Shown: positions 8,285 through 16,328 of the stretch, piece by piece
Layout: each line of letters begins with the position of its first letter
How positions within the stretch are numbered: the stretch's first letter is position 1
DNA from: a virus
IMG/VR virus record: IMGVR_UViG_3300027777_000058
Location: 1 to 46,504 of that record
Length of the DNA: 46,504 bases
Strand: one strand, 5' to 3'
Made by a program: the position numbers and the translations under genes
Notes under the pieces: model-generated
What the model was told of the DNA's origin: nothing
Databases searched by the model: none
Seen by the model: the letters and a program-made list of their open reading frames with translations, nothing else

Positions 8285-11200
8285 ATGAAAATTAGTGAAA
8301 TACGCCAGCAATACCCGCAGTATGACGAGTTAAGCGATAAGGAACTGGCAAATGCACTACATAACAAGTTTTATCCGGAGATGCCAATCTCCGACTTTTA
8401 CGAGCGTGTTGGATTAGCTAAAGAAGGCCTTGGCGCAGCGCTTAGTAAAGGTGCGGAGTCTTTATTATCCCAAGCCCGCACGGGTGTAAGTTCTTTACTA
8501 GGTGCTCCAGAAGAAGCAGGCCGTGAAGGAATAGAACGCGGACGCGACATAAGTTCGCGTTATGCCGAACAGGTGAGTCTTGACAAAGTTATTGACACGT
8601 ACAAAAAACGTGGCATCTTACCCGCGGCTGGAGAAGCGTTAAGCCAAATCCCTGCCGCTTTAGCAGAACAAGCCCCTAATATTGCCGCTACGGTAGGCAG
8701 TGCTCGTGCTGGTGCCGCGCTTGGTTCTTTGGCCGGTCCTGTCGGTGCGGTAGTTGGTGGTGTTGGCGGAGCGTTAGTGCCCTCATTGCTAACCCAGTTT
8801 GGTGGAAACGTTGAACGTCAAGTTCAAGAAGGCGCTCCTGTTAGTCGTAGTGCCGCCGCCGCAGCCGCTGTTCCACAAGCCGCGCTTGATGTTGCGGGTA
8901 CATTTATTCCGCTTGGTGGACGACTAGTCAGTAAGATGACCGGTTTGCCCGAGAAACTGTTGTTGGCAGGAGGCGCTAATGCTGAGAAACTGGCTAACGA
9001 AACACTATTAAAAACTTTAACTAAAGGCACCGCCACAGGTTTTGCCGCAGAAATTCCAACAGAAGTTGCCCAACAAATGTTGGAGCGGGCACAAGCAGGT
9101 TTGTCATTGTCTAGCCCAGATGCTCTTAAAGAATATGGCGAAACAGCATATCAAGTAGGGTTGTTGGCTCCGTTAGGTGCGGCGGGTAGGACATTTGACA
9201 AGGGTGCGGCAAGACAAGAAGTTGCCGCCAAGGAAGCCGAAGAAAAACGTAAGGCTCAACTTGAGCAGATGGGTTTAGACGAAGAAGCGGCAACAAAGAA
9301 AGCGGCTGAAGAAGCCGCGGCTGAGGCGCAAAAACAAACCCCCGAGTACGCGGTTGATTTTGGTAAAAAATTTAATGACTTACAAGCGCAGTACACCGCG
9401 CTAAAAATGCCAAAGCCCGGTGCTGACGCCACATTTGATCAAAAAGATGCGTATAAAGAAGCCCAAGCTAAACGCAAAGAATTAGGTAAACAACTTGCGG
9501 AGATGGCTCCGGAGTATCGCCGCATCAAACCTTTAATAGAACAGCAACGCGTTGCTCAAGAGAACGCCGATAGACAAACACAAATCCAAGCGGACTTGGA
9601 GAAGATGAAACAAGCCCCCGGCGTACAGCAAGGGCTTCCCGGTTTTGCTCAAACAGAAACAATTAACCCAGCGCCCCCAATCGAAGAAGATAAGAACGCC
9701 AAAGCCTTAGCGTTGTTCCAACAACAAAAAGAAATGCAGGGGTTGTTGGAGGATAACCAGACGCGTCTATCAGAAGCAGCCGCTAAACAAGATTATGACG
9801 CTCTTGATCGCACGCTCAATGAGCGTGACATGTTGCAAAAAGAACAAGACAAAGTTACGTCGTTATTAAAAGACACTGGTCATCCAATCGTCCAAGAGCA
9901 AGAAGCACAGCGTATTGCCGCTAAGTTAGACAAGGCAAAAGCAGACCTGACCAATATGGCCGGCGAAGGTATTGATCCTGTCAAAGTTAGAAAGAAGCGC
10001 GAAGAAATTAAAGCCCTTGAGAAAGCATTGTCCGAGTATGGTGGTGTTCCAACAGGGTTTGCTAAAGAAGATTACCGCCCCGCAGGTGGCGTGTCTGAGA
10101 GCAAAAGTTCATTTGGTGCGCGTGTATACAAACCCGGTGCTGAGGCTATTGAAGGACAAGAGCAAGATTTGTTTGCTTTGCGTGATGAGCAAGACAGACA
10201 AGCAGCAGCCGATGCAGAACGTAACCGCATGCTGGCCCCAGAGAAGAACGCCCTACAACGTATTGCTGAAAGACCCGCTGGTACAGTAGGACAAGGGCAA
10301 GTATCAACACAAGTCGATCAATTAGTAGACACACTGTTTAAGAAAGACACACCTATTTCTGGGCGTGTGGTGCTTGGCGCATCTACAACAAAACTTAACA
10401 AGGTTGACGAGATTGATGCGTTAAGGGCACAACTTGCCCACGCAGACATTACAAACAACAAAGTTCGCGCACAAGAAATCCGTAAGCGTTTGGATGATCT
10501 GGGTGTGCCTGAGACAGAGACTGGCGGAGACTTAGATATTAAAGATACCGCCCGTGCTGCTGGTATTGAAGGACGCCTGACTCCCGAAGCTATGGCAGCT
10601 AACCGCGTGCAACGCGTGATGCAAAAGCAAATTGGTTCATTTGATCGTTTAGCCAACTTTGTTAACAATGTGCGGGAGAGTAACCAAGACGTTTCATCAG
10701 AGCGTCAGCAAGCGTTGCGTGATGTAGCCGAACGCGTTAAAGATACTTCTATCGGCATGGCGCTGACTGAAATGCAAGCACGACGTGCTCAAGCCGGTAA
10801 GCCCCCACTAACTACGCAGGAGCAAGTAGAAGCTGTCGGTAAGTTAGAACAACTTTATACAGAACTCATTGAGCGCGGTGCTGGGCTGTTTGAAAAGCCT
10901 GTAATGGTGGGCGAGAAAGCCCAGATGCGTGCCAACAAGGTTGTGCGGGGTTCTACAGAAGAACTACGCCGTGCGCCATTAGGAAAACGGGTATTTAATA
11001 ATTTTTCTGCGGCAATTGATTCATTACGCACACAGGTGCGTGACACTATTGATGAAGCGTCTGGCGCACAAGCAACGCCTGTAGAACGTAAAGCTCCGGC
11101 AGAACCAAAGCGCGTCGAACCAGATTTGCGTACGCAGTTCCAAGGACAAGAGCGTTCACTTGATGAACAATTTAAAGCCGCGCTGGCTCGTGCCGACGAA

Positions 11201-14200
11201 GCAGAGACAAAAACGTTAGAAGACTTACAAGCTAAATACAAAAACTTATCCCCCGAAGCACAGGACATGGCGCGGGAGCAGTTGCGTAGAGTTGAGACAG
11301 GCCGTGATTTAGATATGCCGCGTCAACTTACCGACGAGTTGGCGGACTTGCGCCAAGCAGGTGTGAGCGACACAGGACAGAACGAACTGTTCCCCGGTGA
11401 GTCAGAGAAAGGCGTAACCCGAACCACATCCAAACGCTTCATGAACTTCTTGGATAGCGGTGAGGTACAAAAACTACGCCTTACTATTGCCGAGGAAGCG
11501 AAACAAGCAGAGTTCCAAGCCAAGCGTGCCGCAACGATTGCCGCCAAGGTTGAAGATGAAGCCCGTAAAGCCGATGAGTTTGCTAAGAAAGTTGAAGCGG
11601 CTAACAACAAGACACCGTTGGAAAAAGCCAGAGCTGCATTTGCTAAGGTAAACGCCGCAGACTCTAATGTACAGATGGCGATCAAGACAGCCGATGCTAT
11701 ACGCAAGCAACGTATGGGGGCTCGTATACGTATTGCCACAATGGTTGAGCAAATTGATTCTTCTCATAGAAAAGCACAAAAACAGTTAGACGAAATTCAA
11801 GGTTTGTACGACTACATCGTGCAACAGTTCTTGTTAAAACCAAAAAATACCAAGGTTAGTGTTGGTCTGGACTTCTACGAAAAAGAACTTAAGAAAGCCG
11901 AGAAGCGCGTAGCGTCTACGCAAAAGGCTTTAGATGCTGCCAAAGCTACGCAAGAGCGTATTATTAAAGATCAAGCCGACGACACTATTAGCAACTCGTT
12001 GGTCAGAGAAGGCGAGAAAGCCGATCGTGAATACCAACGCGCCAAAGACCGCGTAACCGAAGCGCAAGCCGCAGAAGTCAGGGCACAGAACGCATTAGAA
12101 AAAGCACGACTTGAGATACCCAAACAGCCTAAAGAACAAACTTTGCGTGAGATGGCGGAAGCCGCTCCTGTCGAACGTGTTACTCGCGGTTACCGCGATA
12201 CGTCTGACCCTGCTATACAACGCCAAGTTAAAGGCCTGCGCGGGATTATCGGTAAAGACGAAAGCGCTTATACCAAAGCAGTTGAAGCAGACAACATGGA
12301 AGCGGCAGAGAAAATTGCAGATCGCATTCAAGGGCACTACGACAAGATCAATGACATACTGAACAACGCCCCATTCAAGAGCATTACGCCAGAGAACGCG
12401 GCGGAGACTAAAGCCTTTGAGGAATACGAGCGTGCACAGCAAGCGGCGTTGGAAGCAGACGTTACAAGACTGCGCATGCGTCTTGACTTGCCATCATTGA
12501 AGTTGACCGAACGTAAGATGGGCGCTGTGGCACGTACACAGCGCGGCGCGGTTGTATCCACTATCAAAGAGCCAAGCGTAGCGCAACAGGAAAAAGCCGC
12601 CGCTAAAGCACAAATGTCTGTGCTGGAGAAGATTGCCAAAGTACGCAACGAGTTACAGACTATTGAGAACCAACTTGAGTACATCAAGAACAATCCGTCT
12701 GCAACCAAAGAAGGCAAAGCCAAACAGAAAGCCGCAAAGGCTACGGCTACCCAACGTAAAGCGGACTTGCGCGCAGAACTTAAAGACTTGTCTATAGCGC
12801 AAACTGCCGCAGTTACAGAAAGTAAACAGACTAAGAAAGAAAAGAAACAGGTACGCACAGTCGGTAAAGAGATTGTCCGCATGGACACAATGGATGTTGG
12901 CACTCCGGTTGGTGAACTTGAGGCTGGCGACACAGATTTAAACAGCCTGTTCCGTACAGCCACACAAGGTGGCACCGGTATGAAGGCGGCAGAGGTTACG
13001 CGTCTTGTTGACCGCATCATTGCTGATTGGAAAATTACGCCAGAAGTTGTGGTGGTAGACGACGAGACTGGTTTGCCTCAACGCATCCAAGATCAGGCTG
13101 CACGCGATAATAAGACTGGCATGATCCCCGGTCTGTATGACCCAAAGACCAACACCGTGTACATGGTGGCGTCTAACTTGCACACAGGCGAAGATGTAGC
13201 GTTGACTATTGCCCACGAGATTGCCGGTCACTTTGGTTTGCGTGAGATGCTAGGCGACAGCTACAACCGCGCCATGAACAACATCTACAACGGCAACGAA
13301 ACGGTGCGCAACCAAGCCGATGCCAAGATGAAAGCCGAACCTAATTTGAGCCGTGAAGTTGCGGTGGAAGAAGTTTTGGCTGAAATGGCAGAGACTGGCG
13401 TCGAGCCGACTCCAGATACACGCAGCGCTTTGCGCCGCATATTCGATACCATTAAGAACTGGTTTAGCCGTACGTTTGGTACCAAGACTGTTAGCGATAA
13501 CGCTGTACGTCAAATCGTAGCTAACGCTAGACGCTATGTACAAAAAGGCGAAGGCGGTCTAGGCGGCGAAGTTGATACGTCTGGCATCTTATACAGAACA
13601 GTTCCTAAGTACGCAAACCCTGATCTTGCGGCGGCGGGTGATATTGCGGACAAACTTGTTGCTAAACAAAAAGGGGTCATTGACACCATACGCGCTAACT
13701 CTAGTGGCTTAGCCTTTGAGACGCAGTTAGTTGATCGTTTTGCTGGTTTTGAGCGTTTGTCTAAATTAATGGACTCGCTCAAGGGTTCACAGATGATGTA
13801 CTACTTGCGCATGTACGACCAACGCATGAATTTTACGGCTCAATCTGTTGGCAACGGCGCTCTGCAAATCGTGGAAAAGAAACGTGCAGACGGCAAGACT
13901 GAGTATTTGATTGAAAGCAAGAAAGGGCCAAGCCTCAAAGGCGTAGTGGACATTTTGAAAGATGCTCCCGCTGGTAGTCCAGATGCTGCAAATCGGTTGT
14001 TTACCATGTTCTTAGCTGCTAAGCGTGCTGAACGTGTTGGCTTAGATAAACTAAACTTTAATGGTCGTATAACTCAAGCAGACTTGAACAAAGCCATGAA
14101 GGCTATTGAAGACACGCCCGGATTAAAAGAAAATTTTGAGCGTGCGCGCATGGAGTACAACGAGTACAACAAGGGACTGATTAGTTTCCTTGCACAGACT

Positions 14201-16168
14201 GGCGCTATTTCTAAAGAAGTTGCTACGCGTTTGTCTGAGTCCAACGACTACATACCGTTTTATCGTCAGCGTGGGGGTGTAGCTGAATTAATGATTGGTG
14301 GTGAAAATCCAATCCGTGTTGGCAGTATTGCTGAACAACCTTATCTAAAAGAATTAGTGGGTGGCGATGAACCAATCATTGATTTCTTAACCAGTTCGGT
14401 ACAGAACACAAACATCTTGACCGACATGGGCTTGCGCAATATAGCCACGAAGAACGCTGTGTTGGAGTTGGTCAACCTAGACTTGGCAAAGATTAGCAAA
14501 GCTAAAGTAGCTGGTCCTGACGTTGTTAAATTTAAAGTAGACGGAGAAGACCGGTTTGCGTTGATTGATACTGACCAAGTTGGTATACCCGCAGACATCT
14601 TAGTTAAAGGCATGGAAGGTATTCCTACCCAGATGCCGTTTGCTTTGCGTGTGCTTGGTGCTCCTGCAAGATTATTACGCAAACTTGTTACTGCTACACC
14701 GTTATATGCCGCTAAGCAGTTATTTCGTGACTCGTTAGCCGCACCTTTAATTTCTGGCGCAGACTTTACACCTGTTATGGGCGCACTTAAAGAAATAGGT
14801 GGCGCTGCCAAGGGCACATTGGAGAGCCGTGGTATCACAGGCGGCCAAGTATTTACTGGAACAAGCGAAGATTTAACAAACATCCTGCGTGACATTACGG
14901 CTGGCAAGTCCAACTGGTCTTCACTGGTGTCTAAGTTTGAAGCTATCTCTATGGAAGCGGATGCGTTGACTCGCCGTGCTCAGTACAACAGCTATATCAA
15001 ACAGGGTTTGTCCGAGATGGAAGCCACGCTGATGTCGTTGGAATCTATGAACTTTAACAAACGTGGCGCATCTCCAAGCATCCATGTTATTAACTCGCTT
15101 ATCCCGTTCTTTAACTCACAAATTCAAGGCTTGAATGTTTTATACAAAGCGTTGACTGGCAAACTGCCGTTCAACGAGAAACTTAAAATACAAGAGAAGT
15201 TAATGACGCGGGGCATGATGTTAGCCGCCGGTACGCTAGCGTACACCGCAATGATGCAAGACGACGAAGCCTATAAGAACGCTACACCAGAACAAAAATA
15301 CGGCAACTGGTTTATGCGTTTGCCCGGTGTGGATGAGCCTATTCGCATCCCAATACCGTTTGAAATTGGTTACATCTTTAAGGCTTTACCCGAAGCGTTG
15401 TACAACACCATGGTAAATGAGCACGGCGGTGAGGAAGCAGTTAAAGCGTTTGGCAGCATTATGCAAAACACAATTCCCGGAGGCTCTTCCTATGGTATAC
15501 CGCAAGCGTTGCGTCCCGCTATTGAAGCAGGACTTGGCAAATCGTTTTACACAGGGCGCGACATTTTGTCAGCGCATGAAAAGCAACTACTGCCAGAAGA
15601 TCAGTTCCGTGCTAACACAACCGAAGCCGCTAAACTTGTTGGTAAAGTAGCGGGTGTATCGCCTATTGTGCTAGAGCAATTGGTTCAAGGCTATACCGGT
15701 ACGATGGGGTTGGCTTTCTTACAAGCCGTAAGCACGGGCGTGCCAAAAAGAGAAGGGCCAGAAGGCGCGTATAAGCGTCTGTCTGAAATGCCTGTTGTCG
15801 GTGGAGCGTTCCAACCAAATGACGCTGGTGCCATTATTAACCGTGTGTACGACCGCATGGGGCAGTATAAGCAAGTAGAGGCATCTGTAAATGAAGCCAT
15901 AAACAAAGGTGATAGAGCCAGAGCGATGGAGCTTATTAACACCCGCGGTAACGAGTATGTAGCAGCAGAAGTTGCAGATATGTACACCTCTACTATGAAG
16001 GACTTGACTCAGATGGAGCAAGCTATTAGAGCTTCTAACATGACGCCAGAAGTGCAACGTAAAAAACTCGATGATGTGCGCCAAGCCAAAATTCAGTTTG
16101 CTCGTATGGTTGAAAGGGCGTCAGACATTAGGTCTTTACCCCGACTCGGTGAAACCACACCCCGATAA
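8285..16168 (+). CDS. Giant (2627 aa) polyvalent/internal virion protein with HEXXGH motif
   Basis: The largest gene in the window. The N-terminus has a short module (IRQQYPQYDELSDKELANAL) followed by a Gly/Ala membrane-active stretch at about residues 143-170. Residues about 305-1480 are long charged coiled-coil helices. A metallopeptidase-like motif AHEIAGHFGLR has His1644, Glu1645 and His1649 (HEXXGH spacing). The last 600 residues contain a region rich in conserved aromatics and helices (from about 1750) resembling large polyvalent-protein-associated domains of phage proteins. Likely ejected into the host with the DNA, as T7 gp16 or N4 vRNAP are, but I see no RNA polymerase motif. It converges on the minus-strand operon and its last 41 bp overlap a 66-residue gene on the opposite strand. 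Confidence 0.7.
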   Translation: MKISEIRQQYPQYDELSDKELANALHNKFYPEMPISDFYERVGLAKEGLGAALSKGAESLLSQARTGVSSLLGAPEEAGREGIERGRDISSRYAEQVSLDKVIDTYKKRGILPAAGEALSQIPAALAEQAPNIAATVGSARAGAALGSLAGPVGAVVGGVGGALVPSLLTQFGGNVERQVQEGAPVSRSAAAAAAVPQAALDVAGTFIPLGGRLVSKMTGLPEKLLLAGGANAEKLANETLLKTLTKGTATGFAAEIPTEVAQQMLERAQAGLSLSSPDALKEYGETAYQVGLLAPLGAAGRTFDKGAARQEVAAKEAEEKRKAQLEQMGLDEEAATKKAAEEAAAEAQKQTPEYAVDFGKKFNDLQAQYTALKMPKPGADATFDQKDAYKEAQAKRKELGKQLAEMAPEYRRIKPLIEQQRVAQENADRQTQIQADLEKMKQAPGVQQGLPGFAQTETINPAPPIEEDKNAKALALFQQQKEMQGLLEDNQTRLSEAAAKQDYDALDRTLNERDMLQKEQDKVTSLLKDTGHPIVQEQEAQRIAAKLDKAKADLTNMAGEGIDPVKVRKKREEIKALEKALSEYGGVPTGFAKEDYRPAGGVSESKSSFGARVYKPGAEAIEGQEQDLFALRDEQDRQAAADAERNRMLAPEKNALQRIAERPAGTVGQGQVSTQVDQLVDTLFKKDTPISGRVVLGASTTKLNKVDEIDALRAQLAHADITNNKVRAQEIRKRLDDLGVPETETGGDLDIKDTARAAGIEGRLTPEAMAANRVQRVMQKQIGSFDRLANFVNNVRESNQDVSSERQQALRDVAERVKDTSIGMALTEMQARRAQAGKPPLTTQEQVEAVGKLEQLYTELIERGAGLFEKPVMVGEKAQMRANKVVRGSTEELRRAPLGKRVFNNFSAAIDSLRTQVRDTIDEASGAQATPVERKAPAEPKRVEPDLRTQFQGQERSLDEQFKAALARADEAETKTLEDLQAKYKNLSPEAQDMAREQLRRVETGRDLDMPRQLTDELADLRQAGVSDTGQNELFPGESEKGVTRTTSKRFMNFLDSGEVQKLRLTIAEEAKQAEFQAKRAATIAAKVEDEARKADEFAKKVEAANNKTPLEKARAAFAKVNAADSNVQMAIKTADAIRKQRMGARIRIATMVEQIDSSHRKAQKQLDEIQGLYDYIVQQFLLKPKNTKVSVGLDFYEKELKKAEKRVASTQKALDAAKATQERIIKDQADDTISNSLVREGEKADREYQRAKDRVTEAQAAEVRAQNALEKARLEIPKQPKEQTLREMAEAAPVERVTRGYRDTSDPAIQRQVKGLRGIIGKDESAYTKAVEADNMEAAEKIADRIQGHYDKINDILNNAPFKSITPENAAETKAFEEYERAQQAALEADVTRLRMRLDLPSLKLTERKMGAVARTQRGAVVSTIKEPSVAQQEKAAAKAQMSVLEKIAKVRNELQTIENQLEYIKNNPSATKEGKAKQKAAKATATQRKADLRAELKDLSIAQTAAVTESKQTKKEKKQVRTVGKEIVRMDTMDVGTPVGELEAGDTDLNSLFRTATQGGTGMKAAEVTRLVDRIIADWKITPEVVVVDDETGLPQRIQDQAARDNKTGMIPGLYDPKTNTVYMVASNLHTGEDVALTIAHEIAGHFGLREMLGDSYNRAMNNIYNGNETVRNQADAKMKAEPNLSREVAVEEVLAEMAETGVEPTPDTRSALRRIFDTIKNWFSRTFGTKTVSDNAVRQIVANARRYVQKGEGGLGGEVDTSGILYRTVPKYANPDLAAAGDIADKLVAKQKGVIDTIRANSSGLAFETQLVDRFAGFERLSKLMDSLKGSQMMYYLRMYDQRMNFTAQSVGNGALQIVEKKRADGKTEYLIESKKGPSLKGVVDILKDAPAGSPDAANRLFTMFLAAKRAERVGLDKLNFNGRITQADLNKAMKAIEDTPGLKENFERARMEYNEYNKGLISFLAQTGAISKEVATRLSESNDYIPFYRQRGGVAELMIGGENPIRVGSIAEQPYLKELVGGDEPIIDFLTSSVQNTNILTDMGLRNIATKNAVLELVNLDLAKISKAKVAGPDVVKFKVDGEDRFALIDTDQVGIPADILVKGMEGIPTQMPFALRVLGAPARLLRKLVTATPLYAAKQLFRDSLAAPLISGADFTPVMGALKEIGGAAKGTLESRGITGGQVFTGTSEDLTNILRDITAGKSNWSSLVSKFEAISMEADALTRRAQYNSYIKQGLSEMEATLMSLESMNFNKRGASPSIHVINSLIPFFNSQIQGLNVLYKALTGKLPFNEKLKIQEKLMTRGMMLAAGTLAYTAMMQDDEAYKNATPEQKYGNWFMRLPGVDEPIRIPIPFEIGYIFKALPEALYNTMVNEHGGEEAVKAFGSIMQNTIPGGSSYGIPQALRPAIEAGLGKSFYTGRDILSAHEKQLLPEDQFRANTTEAAKLVGKVAGVSPIVLEQLVQGYTGTMGLAFLQAVSTGVPKREGPEGAYKRLSEMPVVGGAFQPNDAGAIINRVYDRMGQYKQVEASVNEAINKGDRARAMELINTRGNEYVAAEVADMYTSTMKDLTQMEQAIRASNMTPEVQRKKLDDVRQAKIQFARMVERASDIRSLPRLGETTPR

Positions 16169-16328
16169 GTTCGTTGCGGATTGAGGGGTAGGCTTTGGCG
16201 TCAAGGATACGCAGGCGTACTGCTTGCTTTAATCCTTCTTCGCGCACGGCATCCGTATCAAGGCAGGGGACAAAGAACCCCTGCCCCTTCTCAGTCTGAT
16301 CCCACGGATAGTGTATTTTTAGCTTCAT
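16128..16328 (-). CDS. Small conserved-looking protein of unknown function
   Basis: 66 residues beginning MKLKIHYPWDQTEKGQGFFV. Composition is that of a normal folded protein, with PCLDTDAVREEGLKQAVRLR looking like a helix after a short beta start. It overlaps the 3' end of the primase-helicase gene by 38 bp on the same strand, as expected for coupled translation, and overlaps the 3' end of the 2627-codon gene by 41 bp on the opposite strand. A ribosome-binding site is weak (GATATGGACA before ATG). It would be the last gene of the leftward operon. I accept it on composition and arrangement; no family is recognised. Confidence 0.65.
   Translation of the reverse strand: MKLKIHYPWDQTEKGQGFFVPCLDTDAVREEGLKQAVRLRILDAKAYPSIRNELIGVWFHRVGVKT

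Noticed and set aside
12337-13020. 227-codon antisense frame in the giant virion gene
   Set aside because: Composition (Ser, Ala, Arg, Cys) is typical of the antisense of a Lys/Glu/Ala-rich gene; no start signal.
8285-16168. Virion RNA polymerase of the N4 type
   Set aside because: The gene is large enough and in the right place, but I find no T7/N4-type RNA polymerase motifs.
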